From assembly GCA_010645155.1 (NCBI GenBank), contig CM021322.1:10911657-10975656 (forward strand): a stretch of DNA of 64,000 nucleotides, written 5' to 3'. Both the position numbers and the translations under genes were made by a program. Positions 21,812 through 34,179 of the stretch are shown here, in pieces (the stretch's first letter is position 1; each line of letters opens with the position of its first letter). This DNA is from Tigriopus japonicus. Its lineage: Eukaryota; Arthropoda; Copepoda; Harpacticoida; Harpacticidae. Below the pieces are notes generated by a model. The model ran no database searches. It was not told the origin of the DNA and saw nothing but the letters and a program-made list of their open reading frames with translations.

Positions 21812-23608
21812 TCATTTCATGCCATGCTTATCCAATGCAATCTTGAAAATTTCAATGGCCACATCAACGTCCTCCTTGGTGATGCACATAGGAGGCTTGA
21901 TTCGGAACACATTTCCGTTCAATCCACCTTTACCCAAAAGAACACCCATGTTCTTGACATCCTCCCACATGCTCATCATTTTTTCTGCGGCCAAAGGCTT
22001 GCGATTGGCCTTATCCTCAACCATTTCAATGCCAATCATTAGGCCTTTTCCTCGAACATCCCCAATGGTCTAAAATAATATTAATCATATGTGATTCTTG
22101 TAATGCCCTACAACTCATTTGAAAACTTGATTTCTTTATCCAAATCGGCCATAAAGCATTTTCGCTATGATATATCACCGACAACTTTTTAAGAGTAAAT
22201 GAAAAAAACCCACCTTGTATTGGCTACGAAGATCACCTAATTGCTTCAGAAAATAGGTGCCAACTTTGGCCGAGTTCTCTTGGCATTTGTCCTCCTCAAG
22301 AGCATCCAAAACTGCAATACCAACAGCTGAGGCCATTGGGTTTCCACCAAAAGTATTGAAATGAATGGCTTGAGACATCACATCGGCGATCTCTTTGGTG
22401 GTCACCAAAGCAGCCATGGGGAATCCATTCCCAATACCTTTGGCCATGGTAACAATATCTGGAACCACATCATGGCCTTGAAAGCCCCAGAAGTGCTCAC
22501 CAGTTCGGCCGAATCCAGTTTGAACCTACATTTAGACAACCAAGGTTGAGAAGCTACCCCATAAAACTTCCGCAGATTTTCCGATTCAGCTTACTTCGTC
22601 AGAAACACAAACTCCTCCAAGATCACGGACCTTTTGGAAGGCCTTCTTGAGGTAACCTTTTGGGTACTGAACTGTGCCACCAACACCTTGAATAGACTCC
22701 GCAAAGAATCCTGCCAAGCTTTTGCCTTTTGGTATGGAATGAACCAGGACGTCATCCAATTGCCCGAGGTATTGCTCTGAAGCCAGACATTGCCCTTGTG
22801 GACAATCACAGCTTCGGTCAATGTCTACGGGGGAGTCCCTGCAATTCTTGCCTCCAAAGATACCCTTGTAAGGGTCTGGATTCATCACATGATGGATTCC
22901 AAAGTTTGTTGGAACCTTGTAACTCCATGGAGTATGCGCGGTCAGACCCATGGTGTAAGGGCTCATTCCTGCAAATGAGATGTCATGTAAACCTTTGGTG
23001 AAAACAGACCATCCCGTTCCTTAGAATTACCATGGTAACTGTTTCGAAATGATAGTAAGTCGAAATTCCCAGTGTACAGTCGGGCCATGTACATGGCCAT
23101 ATCATTGGCCTCGGAACCGCTGTTCACAAAGTAGACATTGGTCAATGGCTCTGGGAGAGTGGCCACCAACCTTTCTGCGTATTCGTGGATCTTGGGATGC
23201 AAATAGATGTTGGTCGTGTGCCACAGAGTATCCACTTGATCTTTCAAGGCCTTATTGACCTTTGGATGGCAGTGACCCACACTCACGGTAACTATACCGC
23301 CAAAGAGATCCAAATATCTGCAAATTTACAGGAGTCACTGGATTTTCTCCAAACATGGTCAGTATTTTTTACCGTTTTCCTGAATGGTCCCAAAGCCATT
23401 GCATGGATCCTTGGGTGATATAGGCTGGAGTCTTGAAATGAGTGGTCAAAGCCGGATTCAATTTGGTTTTTCTGGTTTTAGAAACCTGTTCCAAACTTGG
23501 AACATTCAAGGGTTTCGGTTCAGTTTCACATTTTGGCAAAGCTGGGGCCGCTTGTTGGTGCAAAACATTGGCACATTGGCGAAATTGTAGGCTTTTGGAT
23601 ACTTTCAT
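21812..23608 (-). CDS. AGXT2: Alanine-glyoxylate aminotransferase 2, mitochondrial (class III, PLP-dependent), 5 exons
   Basis: A mitochondrial aminotransferase that moves the amino group from alanine (or related donors) to glyoxylate. Coding exons, 5' to 3' on the minus strand, are 23608-23373, 23317-23031, 22968-22595, 22525-22214 and 22069-21812. All are GT-AG with consistent phases, giving 488 residues. The N-terminus ([16 protein letters not shown]) is basic and acid-free, as expected of a targeting peptide. Family motifs are [38 protein letters not shown] at the exon 2/3 junction, [16 protein letters not shown], the PLP-lysine motif [14 protein letters not shown] (Lys about 328), [10 protein letters not shown], and the C-terminal [14 protein letters not shown] and [14 protein letters not shown]. 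It converges tail-to-tail with the ankyrin gene. Confidence 0.93.
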
Positions 23609-23897
23609 ATTTGAGATCTAGCGACGGAATGGGACTGTGGAGGAATCTCAATCATGGAATTGAGAACCTGTTTTTTGTTGAATGAACAACGCTCGCCAAA
23701 CTAGAATCCAGTTTTCGGTGGTAAGACAACTTTGTGTGAGGTTCTCTTTGAACTTGAATCCTAAGGTTGAAAGTGTTGGAAACCCGATTTCAGTAACTGT
23801 TAAGTGATTCTGGGATAGTACGTTCGATTTTCTTGTCTAAAAACTATCTAGAATCAGCTGATGGAAGAAGAAAGCTGTTTTCGAATCTTTCATCTCT
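23609..23897. other. Short interval upstream of the aminotransferase
   Basis: About 290 bp separate the aminotransferase start from the 3' end of the four-span gene, both on the minus strand. It must hold the aminotransferase promoter, but no convincing TATA word is seen. Confidence 0.4.
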
Positions 23898-23903
23898 TTT
23901 ATT
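23898..23903 (-). terminator. Poly(A) signal of the four-span protein gene
   Basis: AATAAA on the minus strand lies about 43 bp after the stop codon. Confidence 0.55.
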
Positions 23904-23945
23904 AGCATCAATTCATCCAAAAAATGTCTCATCATACTACTGTTT

Positions 23946-26900
23946 TCAGTACTGACTATAACCATATTGTGGTTCGGGCTGATTTTGGTTGCGAGTAGTG
24001 TAAATGGGCTGATTCTGCATCCGAAAGTCCTCGTGTTGTTCTTTCTCTCGCCTCATTGTGTCTCTATTAACATATGGAGATGTGGGCCTGGATCCAAATG
24101 TGCTCGCAGCTCTTGAAGCCGGCAAGGAACTCATTGTATCCATCTGGAAATCGGAAAGTTTTCCAATAAATTATTAATCGACGGAATGTTGAGAAAATTA
24201 ATTCACCCAGTCTCGATTTACAGTACCTTAAGTCTGGCCAAGTCCTGCAGTTTGGTGAGATCGTTGAGCTCCAAGTAAAGGGAGAAAATGCAGACGCAGC
24301 TGAGTAAGTTGAGAATGTTGAAAACGAGCCAAGCGATGAACATAACGATGTTGTAGGAAAAAATCATGTCATTCACAATGGCAGCGTAAACCCAAGAGAT
24401 GATTCGCCAGGGCGTAAAAAATGCCATTACGTAGAGCCATCCTGAAATGAGAACAATGGTTTCTTGCTATAGCTAATGGTCGTGTTGGATATTCATGGTC
24501 GACCCAACGTGTCCAAAACAAACTTTTCTGGTGGGAAAATATGTTTGCCACACAAAGAGATACCGCAAGAAGTTTTCGGGGGCTGTTTCTAGTTGGCTTT
24601 TCTTCAAACAAAGACCACAAAAGCATTTTTTAACATTTTGGACTAACTCTTTGGCATGAATTATGTAAAGGTTGGTGACTTTTGAGCAGGGTTGGTGGGG
24701 GGATTATCCCATCCAAAAAGTGTCCCGTTTATTCCCCCTGGGATAAACGGGATTTTCCTCCTAGGAATAAGCTGGATAAACGACACTTTTGTACTTTTCC
24801 AAGTTCGTTTTTTTCTGGCACTTTCTTTTATTCATTGTGCATGAACTTCTTAGACCCAAATCATCTTCAAATAAAAATATTTCTTCAATTTATCATGTCT
24901 CTTCAACTAGAATAAAAATCTTGAATCTTGTTTATCTAGTGTGATGTTGTTGTTATAACTGTTTTCATGTCTTTTTCTTTACCTTTACCTATGCCCTTCA
25001 TGCATGTTTTAAAACATGTTTTGTGGTTAAACAAAAAACAATAAGGGATAAACTTAAGAGAGTTACTGACTGCTTTTCTTTTTAGTGATTTGTTTACTTC
25101 ATGGATTCCTTATTGAATTAATCCAAACAACCATATTCTAATACATGGACCATACATTTTTGGGAGACTAAAAGTGAATGGAGGTGGATCGGTGTTTGCT
25201 TTTATGGAAAAATGTTTTGTTTTTTTTAGATTTTTTTTTCAGGGCTTTGAAATGTCATATTCAAGAAAAATTGGAAAGTGCAAGTACGAGAACTAGTTTG
25301 AGGCAAATTTCCAAAGTTCAATGAAAAGCTTTGAATGAAAAGGAATTCAAAACATACCTTTCAATATGTTGAATTTAAACTAAGGCTAAATATCCATTTT
25401 TGCACTTGTCAGTGGTGCCCTAAAGAACCGCATGAGGTTCATAAACTATTTCAGCCACATTGTCTTATCATTGGTACAAGTCTTGATCACCTATTTGTCT
25501 AATTGTGGTACTAGTCTTGATCAGCTATTTTTACAGACATTGAAAATGTTATCAAATCATGTCAAAATCGACCCAAAATTGCTTTTTACCGTTTATTCCC
25601 CCATTTATCCTGTTCATCCCTGGATAAAGGGAAAAATCGAAAAAGCTGTTCCCTGACCAACCCTGCTTTTGAGAGAAGATCACAAAAGTTATTAGATACC
25701 AAATCTTACATTCCAAGCCATCGATTTGATTTCCAGTGAAGATTGGGAGAACCGTCATTTAACGAACACCTGATTGAGAGGTCATAATACTTAAGACTGG
25801 GAGGTCACTGTACAAAAAGAGCTCCCAAAATTGCACCCGTTAACAAAAGTTCGGCCTATTTTTGAAGTTCCCAATGTATATTGGACTCGTAAGAACAGAA
25901 AATTTGTGTAATTTAGCTGAAAGGTTGCCACGTCTTTTCTACTCGTATTTCACTAGTTGAGCCTAAAGGACGTGTTGTCTTTATGTAATTCAGGACCAGT
26001 TCTATTGCTTCTGTGATTTGTGGGTTGCATGTCCATAATTCATAAAACATGGAAGCAGTTTCAGCTCGACTGTTTCATGCTCACCTGAGAACTTGTCACA
26101 TAACATTAGATTTTTAACAAGAATAAAAACCTCCGTGACCTAAAATGTTCCAAGTTATGATCTCTCATTCAAACTTCGATACCCAAAATTTTGCTTTTGA
26201 TTTGCGCACACGGATCCTAAATGTAGGTCCTTTTTTAGGGGTGATGGTTGTAGTGCTATTTGTTAATGCGCAACCGAGCTATGTTCAGGTTCATGGTTTT
26301 GATCCCAGGTTTCCCCCCAATTATAGTGGATACTCGACTCCAACGGCGCTCGATTAACCCAGAATGGACCCCAATATTGTACATTCACAATAATGTATCT
26401 TTATTCAGACATTATGATTGCACTGTATCCATGAGAAACAATCTGGCAATAACGATTACTAGTTTGTTTCATCCAAAATTTTCTCTATTTTTGTCTATTC
26501 TACACTAAAATTGTTCAGTTTGGCATTAAGAACATTGAACATTTCTGCTCAAATTTGTCGACTTCCCAAACGTATCATTTTAGGACTCTTATTAGGAAGG
26601 GGCTTTTTTTGGTTGCGGATTGTCTACTACCGCTACAAGGAATGTGTTTCCTTGTAAATAAGGATTTCTCCAGACAGCTTCAATCCGTCCCACAACAGGA
26701 TTCGAACCTACGCTGTCTGGGGAAGCACTTACACTCGGCTCCTATAAGAACGCATTAGCACGCGCGGTCACTCTGGCTTCCTTAAAATTGGGTTGTTGTA
26801 ATAGAGTCACAACAATTGAGGCTGAATGTCTTCGACATGCAATACAATATTTTTTGAGTCTTTCGGCCATTTTTTGCTATTTTGAAGTTTATTATATATT

Positions 26901-28727
26901 TCAGTTTTAGGGCTTACAAGGCTTTTTGCGAAAAATATGCATACTTCTTTTTTGGAGTGTTGGTGCTTGGGTCGGGGCCAAATTAGCGTCTAAAAGTTTC
27001 TTTGAGCAAGGTCGGGGAGGAGAATCGAACCTGGGACCTACCTCTCTCACTATAGGAAACTGCGCTAACCACGACGCCACGTCTCCTCCCGTTAATATGC
27101 AACTTTTGTTTACCTATATTTTTCTATGTCAATTTTTGTTTTGAAAGAGGCTCGCATTAGAAATGCGTTTTAAGCATTTTATGAATTCAAGTCAAAAACA
27201 TTAATACTTTTGACTACATTCTTGTTGATAAAACGTGCATTATCTCCCCATGTGTGGCGCTTTTAATCTAAATGATTAATCTAAATGATGTGTGATAAAG
27301 GGATGAATGTTTGTAAGAGGAGAGCAGTGTCCTGATACGGGTTTCCACATTAGCTTGGAAATGTGACAACTTGCTGGATTAAAATTTTTATTTTATTTTT
27401 TCGGAAAGTCTTCCGGGCCTCAGTTGGTAGCATTTCTTTTGACGGACAATAAAAACCCACGCAAATATAAATAAGGCCATTACAACATAGTAGGCTGCCA
27501 TTGAAATCCTTGTGTTTTTTCCTAATACACCTTAACAGACGTACCTTTGAAAGCAGTTTCTTGTTCCTTCCTCAAGGCGTCCAGAAGCATCACACTCGTA
27601 ACGAGAAGAGCAAAGGCTCCCAATAACGAAAAAACATGGGTCACGACCAAAAGATTTCTCACTGAAAAGGAACAGATGGCGGAACATGAACACAAATATT
27701 GGGACGCCTCCATTCCTTTGGTTGGGTGTGGATTTCCATGCCTCACGGGGATCCAAGTTAATGAAGCATGAATCAGGAGCAACGACCGGATAAAGAAACA
27801 CTCGCTGCTTGCCATTTACCTCGTCACACGGACGTGGCTTTGATTGATCTATATGTAGCTTTCGTCTGAGCTTTGATAGTTCATCGGTTCATTGGGATGC
27901 CATGAAAGAGTCTTACTAGAGCCACTGCAATAAGAAGCGTACGCACAAGATGTTTTGTATTCCCCATTGGAACCAAAGTGTCTCCACGTTGTTAAAGAAG
28001 GGACAGGTAAAAAACAAGCAAAAAGTGCAAGACTATTTTGAAACCGTTTTTTAATAGCTTTTGTATGTTTTACATTTTCACCCATGTTTTGTGTCTTCAT
28101 AAACTTGCGGATCCTTTCGTCTTTTGATAAGTGGGCAGAATTATACAAAGAAGTAATCCTGTGCGCCTACTCTAGTATCATAATGGCTCTAATTCTTACC
28201 ATGGGGATTTCCAACATAGACAAAGTCAAAGCTGAATATGTAGTATCCAGTATGGCTAGATCCGGGTGCAGCTTCGTGAATGCAGTACAAATCAAATCCC
28301 GTTGTGAAAAGGGTCCAAACGCTGAGGAACTGAAAGGAAAAAATATGTATTTGAGTTATTGTTGCAGCAGACCCCACAGAGGATACCACTCAAAACAATG
28401 CATTTTCCATTATGTTTTCATCCATGACTAGCATCTTTCTGACACGCTACAGTGAGCTAATCATTCAAATTAATGACGTCCACATGACGAAATAACGATC
28501 CCTAGATCCATTACCAATGTGTAGAATCCAATGTGCCAGGATCCTCGTTGAAGGTCGGTATAAAACGCATATTGGAGCAAGGGTTTCTTGTACCAAGGCA
28601 ATGGAGCAGGTTTCACACCACTTTTTCTCGATGTTCCACCTCTCAAGGTTCTTACGGTCGATCCATGAGAATACACAGAAAACCTCGACCCTCCCAAACT
28701 CGGGGTTTTTCTCCCCAGAGTCGACAT
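23946..28727 (-). CDS. Unrecognised four-transmembrane-span protein, 5 exons
   Basis: Coding exons on the minus strand are 28727-28515, 28329-28200, 27661-27545, 24441-24227 and 24143-23946. All use GT-AG with matching phases, giving 290 residues. The N-terminal 60 residues are cytosolic-type, starting MSTLGRKTPSLGG. Four hydrophobic spans follow: about 62-82 (IGFYTLFLSVWTLFTTGF), 116-138 (LLVVTHVFSLLGAFALLVTS), 154-180 (WLYVMAFFTPWRIISWVY) and 184-210 (SYNIVMFIAWLVFNILNLL). A Ser/Pro/Arg/Gln-rich tail ends in YGYSQY. The layout recalls small arthropod tetraspan families such as the LAPTM/Pasiflora-like group, but no diagnostic motif was recognised and no function is claimed. Intron 3 is 3.1 kb and holds a hAT MITE and two tRNA-like sequences. 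Confidence 0.8.
24679..24686 (+). repeat. 8-bp target site duplication, left copy (CTTTTGAG)
   Basis: It abuts the CAGGGTTGG end of the element to its right and is repeated exactly at 25666-25673. Confidence 0.85.
24687..25665. mobile_element. hAT-type non-autonomous element with CAGGGTTGG ends
   Basis: This 979-bp element has short inverted ends, CAGGGTTGGT and ACCAACCCTG, of the CAGGG type common in hAT transposons, and perfect 8-bp flanking duplications of CTTTTGAG. Beyond the tips, both ends carry related blocks with GTTTATTCCCCC and a TGGATAAA-type word. The interior has no transposase. Two adjacent near-copies of a roughly 35-bp unit ending TCTTGATCA(C/G)CTATTT lie at about 25460-25535. 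It sits in intron 3 of the four-span gene. Confidence 0.85.
25666..25673 (+). repeat. 8-bp target site duplication, right copy (CTTTTGAG)
   Basis: An exact match to 24679-24686. Confidence 0.85.
26615..26783 (-). mobile_element. tRNA-derived SINE-like element with a LINE-type 3' tail
   Basis: Reading on the minus strand, the 5' half resembles a tRNA gene. It has an A-box-like stretch (TGACCGCGCGTGCTAATGCG) and a clear B box, GGTTCGAATCC. The 3' half ends in TTTACAAGGAA, then CATTCCTTGTAGCGG, then AATCCGC, which is nearly the tail of the CR1-like LINE at 4746-4790. A tRNA head joined to a partner LINE's tail is the standard SINE architecture. No certain target duplication was found. Confidence 0.65.
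27014..27090 (-). repeat. tRNA-like sequence (SINE head or tRNA pseudogene)
   Basis: On the minus strand, GTGGCGTCGTGGTTAGCGCA resembles an A-box region and CCAGGTTCGATTC is a good B box. GGGAGGA at one end pairs with TCCTCCC at the other. The spacing and stems do not fold into a regular cloverleaf, so a functional tRNA is unlikely. No LINE-type tail is attached. Confidence 0.5.
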
Positions 28728-29984
28728 TTTCAGGGTAGTTTTCCAACCAAAAACAGAGATACCACTACGCCATAAGACTCGGTTTGTTGTTGTTTCTTCC
28801 AACTTTCATGCCAAGCCCACTTTGTCCGACCAAGTCTCACCAGGTATGATTGTAGAGCCCAAACAGGTGATGGCTGTTGGCTAGCCCTCGGTTTCCCAAC
28901 CTGCCTTGACGGAGTCCTATCGTTCTCGAAAACTGACGGTTAAGTACTTATTGGAGAGTCCTCTTGGACGGGTTCTACACACGCGCTTCTCGCTCTTATG
29001 GAGGGATACACAGGTATAGAGTATATCCAATGTATGAGAGTGAGTGTGAGATGCTTGAATGTTAGGGAGGAGAAACGGGATGGGGTCTGGTGGAAATCCA
29101 ATGGCATTTGAAAGTAAGCGGGAGACCGGGCCTGATTTCCGGCCATCAGTTTATTGGCATTTGGATGGTAAAGAGTTTCTTTGACTGAGTTGATTGGGTG
29201 CTCTTTTTGGTGAAAATGCTAATCCTAGTAAAGACTGAAATGAGTTGTTTTTATGGTTGCCTAGCAAGTGATGTTGTATTATCTTATACTGAACGGAAAT
29301 GACTAGTACATACGTAGCTGCAGCACTTTATAACTTACTGAATGTTGCATTAAATCATCACAAAGGTGATAAATGTGCAATAGAGAAGAAATAAAGGTCT
29401 TGTTATGTCTTTTGAACCATTACATTTCTTTCGATTTTTTAAAGCGTAATGTCGACAATAGAAAAGCTTTTCTCCCATGAGACTCATTTCTCATTGTTAG
29501 CCATCAAACAATTGTTTAAGTTGGGGATTAAATTTCAACGATCCTCAACACTCAAACAAATAGGTATTTTACTCAGGGACTGCATTCCTTCACAAATTTT
29601 CTCTCAGAAAAATTAAAGGTCAATAACAATGACAATGAGGAATCAAATGTTTTTAAATTCATGACAAAATCATCAAAATAAATTTTTAATCTGAAAAACT
29701 TGAGCACAAATTCCAAAACCCCATCTGATGTGCCTTGCAAATACTTTCAATGCAACGAAAGCAATGCAATTGAAGGCAAGTGCATCAAAAATTTAAATGA
29801 AAATTTAAATGAAACTTAGCTGTTAAAGGGCAATTTCAGCCGTCTAACTCCAAAGACTGATCAAATTGAAGTTGTTATAGTAATTATTTTTGAAGAAATA
29901 TGAGCAAGCCTTTTGAGTTCTAACGCTGCTAGACATTTTCATGGTGAAATCTGCGTACACATCCGTACGTATTCAAGCATCAAA
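28728..29984. other. Upstream region of the four-span gene, non-coding
   Basis: This region is higher in GC than its surroundings to about 29150 and probably contains the promoter and 5' untranslated region of the minus-strand gene. No specific element can be named. Past 29150 it returns to AT-rich DNA without features. Confidence 0.4.
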
Positions 29985-30180
29985 TTTGAAGTATGAAGTT
30001 TTATCGAGACATCAGTGATAATGTATGTGTGTCTTTGAAAGCATTCATGGTCTTTGACTTGACCCAAGATTAAGGGCCAATTGTAGTGACGGGTGGGTGA
30101 GACAATTTTTTCTCTCGTTCTAACTTGTTCGAACAATGAAGTCCCCCCTCTCTCCTTCATCGGGCTCCTTCATTATTTGT
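29985..30180 (+). mobile_element. Small remnant of the CR1-like LINE
   Basis: DNA-level similarity to about 4355-4545 of the LINE is visible: GCATTCATGG(T/G)CTTTG, AACAATGAAGTCC and ATCGGGCTCCTTCATT occur in the same order. It is too eroded to read as protein. Confidence 0.6.
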
Positions 30181-30427
30181 TTTGCAACAAGCCGAGTCTT
30201 TTTCCAACACAATGGATTCAAAATTTTGACGAAAATGAGGCTACATTTATTGCAAACTTAGAAGAGTTTGCATGTCTTGTAAAGTGCATTCGTTCATTTC
30301 TTTGGCGTTTACTTTTCAATTTTAGAAGGAACTAATCACATTTATGAACGTTAAACCTATCTAAACAATACTTGCACCTTACTTCCAAATGCCCTCAACA
30401 ACTGACCTCTTATCGTTTGACAGTATA

Positions 30428-31782
30428 GGGTGTCCAGGAATAAGGGTCATTACCGGACCCCTCCGACCAGTTTTGCCATTAAGGACAAATTGTGTTTCAA
30501 AAAAAGTTCAGTTTCGTACTTCCACAAAAGCCTAACGTTTCCAGTTTCTATCAAATATAATGCATGATATTTTGTCTTGCTGGTACATCTTGAAAACCCA
30601 CTAAATTTTTTAACTACATGACTATACTTCAAAATATTTTAAGTTTAAGGTCCAGTGAGTAACATTTCGTCAGTCCTGCTTCAACTGCTGGAAGACTTGA
30701 CTTGATCAGGATTGCTCTGGAAAAAATTAAGAAAAGGTCAACAGATCCGCATGGTGCACTCAAGAGCAAACTTTGTTCGTTATTCTATTTCATGTTGCAA
30801 AATTGTATGTTTCTAAGTCACCAAGTCATTGTGTAGCCTGATTGCCAAAACATTTTCATGGAAAAGGCCGACAGAAAACATATATTTTCATTCAAAAAGA
30901 CCATCTTATCATTATTGGCAGCGTTCCTGATTTTAGTTACAAGGACCCTCCAGCACTCCTTTAGGGTCCTTGTATAAGGCATAAAATTCAGGGCAGCAGA
31001 AGTAAAAATGTTCGGGGCGGCAAATGTAAAAATAGGGATTCAATGATAAAATAACATTGATAAGAGTGTACAACATACATGGGTTATATTTTCTTTTACG
31101 CCAATAACAACATGATTGAAAGAATATCATGTAATTAAATACTTTAAACGCAATAAAAAAATTCTGATCCTGAATGCTCTGAAGTGACGTAAGGGGTAAT
31201 TTAACTAATTGGCGGTGCAATGGAAAACATACATTTTTAAGAAGTAAATATTGAGTTAAAAGAAAATGAGTCTCTACACACGATCATCTTTCCTTTGCCA
31301 ACAAGTTGGTAGATTTTTGTCAATGTCTGATATCAAGATCTTCAACTTATTGGACTAGGTGTCTGGGCATGTCCTTTTTAAGTTTGATATTGCTTGCTCA
31401 AGGTTGGGAACACATGGTTTAGAATTAAGCTCGTAAGTGCCAAAATTCTGTAGTATCTTGACAGGCTTTCAGAGCTCTTGTATGATGGCTCTTCTTTACT
31501 CTTGAAACAGCATAGTTTGTTGTCAGATAATTTAGGGATACTCTGGGCCATGTGATTGGCACCAAGCCTTTCCTGGACCACTTTTCAGATACCGTTTTGG
31601 CCAACATTCTTTGGAACTCTATGGTTCTTTCTAAAGTTTCCTCAACGTTGTAAAATCACGAAATTCAATCAAATATTTACTATCAAATTATTTTTCATCT
31701 TTAAAATCATGCAATTAAGAGCTTGTTTATTGTCACCAAAAACATGGTGCACCATCAATTCTTGGACACCCTGTTCTCCCAA
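30428..31782. mobile_element. Possible decayed Tc1/mariner-type element
   Basis: A pair of inverted ends, AGGGTGTCCAGGAATAAG on the left and CTTGGACACCCTG on the right, bounds about 1.35 kb. On the minus strand at 31425-31607 a frame reads KWSRKGLVPITWPRVSLNYL followed by TTNYAVSRVKK. This resembles the WPxxSPDLNPLDYxVWxxVKK block of Tc1/mariner transposases with substitutions. The N-terminal part is missing, and the remaining interior is unexplained. The ends could belong to two different insertions. Confidence 0.4.
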
Positions 31783-33909
31783 GTCCAAAGTGCTCTTGTC
31801 CATCATTCAACCTTTTGGAGAGACAAGAAAAAGAGTTCTTGTACACCTAATATTTTTTTCAGGTCGAAAAGATTATACACATTTGATTGTTGAGGATGGT
31901 TATTTTATCGCGTCTTGGTCACAGATATCTGTAGATACAACATACTGCCATGTTTTGGAGGACAACTAGCAGCTGTGGAATAGAAAAGACCGCGTGCAAA
32001 ATTGTTGGATTTACATAGAGTAAATTACACATAACTCAGGGTAATGGTGACAATGTGAGGTCCGGAAGAAAGAACAACAAAATCATCAGCTCAGCTATGA
32101 CTGAATGCTCTGAAAGACTAACCAACGATTTGTCCTTCAAAATAAAACACTTGTCTACCTAAATGTGTCGTATCTACAGTGTAGGCATATCTGTGGTCTT
32201 AGTATGATCAAATTATGATTCCAAGTGCCATCAACAACCGACCTGTTAATGAGTTTATTTTTCTTATCGTAACGTTTGAACTGAGTCGAGCAAGGGGTTT
32301 TGAGCAAGGGGTTTTGAGCCATGTAAAATGTGCAAAAACTAAAATTTATGAGTCTCCACATTTTACACACGAAAGATTATTTGAGACCGGTTTTCATTTG
32401 CGAATACGAATCTTTCTAGTTGTCCGGATGAATTTGGAAAAGTTGTCTTTCAAGTTGTTTTTAACCTTACGCTTTGTTATGTTCAAGATATTTGATCCAA
32501 CAATGATTCGCTCTCCAAACTAAGGTTTCCAATGTGGACTATAATTATCTTCTCATTGAAAACAACGACCTTAGGGCAGTCGAAGCATTTCAATGAATGA
32601 AACTACACTTTCTCAAAAACATTATCAAGAACAGCACTATCAATAAGGAGCGAATATGAATGCAATTAATCATAACCATCTAGTGAAAATTGAAAAGACA
32701 ATTTAGAAGTCTCTTTGCCATTTTTTACAATAAAATGTCGTCTAGCTTGTCACGAAGTGAATTTTCTTAAGCTTGGGAAATCCTATTTTTTCAACTCGTC
32801 ACCAGGATTTGGATTTAAGACACTTCTTTGAAATGGCAAAGACAACTGCATCTCGTCTTTTGTGCAACTCACAAAGGTGTTTTTAATCACAGTTTATTCT
32901 GAAAACAAATAGATTTCTAATATTGGCCACAAATAGTTCTTGGCGAACATTTCTGCTCTTAATGAGAACTTGAGTTGGATACTTTGAGCTTCAGGCTTTT
33001 CTATCGATCCATGTCCACCATTAGCTTTTTTCCAAACGAGTATTTCATATCCTCATTCCATCAGTTAATGATATCATAAGTAGTATGATAACATATATGA
33101 TATACACCAGTCCCGTTTCCAGCCTTTTGCCATTTTTTTTGGTCGGTGACAGACTTTAGCACAAAGTCAACTTCTTGTGGGATTGAAGGTGGCTTTAGGT
33201 GAGTTCATGAAGGCCATCTACATACCATCCAAAAGAATGTTCAAAAAGCTTGGAGAGCCCTGTCAATGATGAGGAAAGAAATATGCAATTTTTAGAGATG
33301 TAGAACATTTGCTTTAAAAAAGAAGAAAACAAGCTTATAAAAAGAGCTAAATGATTTTTGATTGAGACAGTATTGTCATTTTTTTAAAGTTAAAAAACTT
33401 TAAACTCCTCAAAAATGCCCAAAATGCTTTTAAACTTGTACAGAAAGAAGATCCTTTAATATAGAAAGGTCGAAATTGTGCATGAAGCGTAATGTTTTCA
33501 ATAGATAATGGATAATAAACCAAATTCCTCACCAAAGGATGTTTTTCATTGGTAGTTACTTTTCGCAATGGTTTTATTATTACTTGATTTACCAAGTTCA
33601 AATACAGATCCTCAAAAGTTGATTGGACGTCCAAAATAAAAAAAGAATTAGTTTTACACAAAATGACAATACTGTATCAACCTGAATGAGGGCAATTAAA
33701 CCTAAGTATGGCATTTGCAACCTTTATTAAATGTTACATAGAGCACGAAAATTTTCAAGATAATTTTTATTTTTGCCTGGTTTATTGACGAATTCAAAAT
33801 TCTTGTAGAAAAAGGCGATTTTACTTGGGACTCCCTTGAAATCATAAAACAGCACAAAAGCCTTTTAAACCTAAAGCCATGAGGGTTCGGAAAAAAAATA
33901 CCTTCCTCC
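31783..33909. other. Non-coding interval
   Basis: No gene is supported. A direct duplication of a 16-bp unit (GAGCAAGGGGTTTT core) lies at 32288-32320. Remaining open frames are short and featureless. Confidence 0.5.
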
Positions 33910-33917
33910 AAGAGAAC
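33910..33917 (+). repeat. 8-bp target site duplication, left copy (AAGAGAAC)
   Basis: It is immediately left of the TAGTGATGG end and is repeated exactly at 34180-34187. Confidence 0.85.
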
Positions 33918-34179
33918 TAGTGATGGGTCGAAAGCACTTTTGGCCGGAATCTCGGTTTCGGTTTCGAAAGGCAAAACCAAAACCGAAGGCAGACATGCTC
34001 TTTTTCAAACTCGAAACTTAAGTTTTTTGAATTTGCGACTACCCAATATCAAAAACATTTAGCAATTTAAATTTTCAAAGGGAATTTGGCATGCATATAA
34101 GTTTGGAGTTAGGTGCTTTTGGTTACGTTTACCCCCCCTTTCGACCAAAACGCTTGAAAACCCTTTCGGACCATCACTA
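33918..34179. mobile_element. hAT-type MITE with TAGTGATGG ends
   Basis: A 262-bp element has ends TAGTGATGGGTCGAAAG and CTTTCGGACCATCACTA, imperfect inverted repeats, and perfect 8-bp duplications on both sides. The interior contains alternating AAACCGAAA-type words and no coding sequence. Confidence 0.85.

Noticed and set aside
22586..23001. Several plus-strand frames across the aminotransferase
   Set aside because: They are antisense shadows of exons with unmistakable class III aminotransferase motifs.
27014..27090. Functional tRNA gene
   Set aside because: The B box is good, but the T and anticodon stems do not pair properly, so it is kept only as a tRNA-like repeat.
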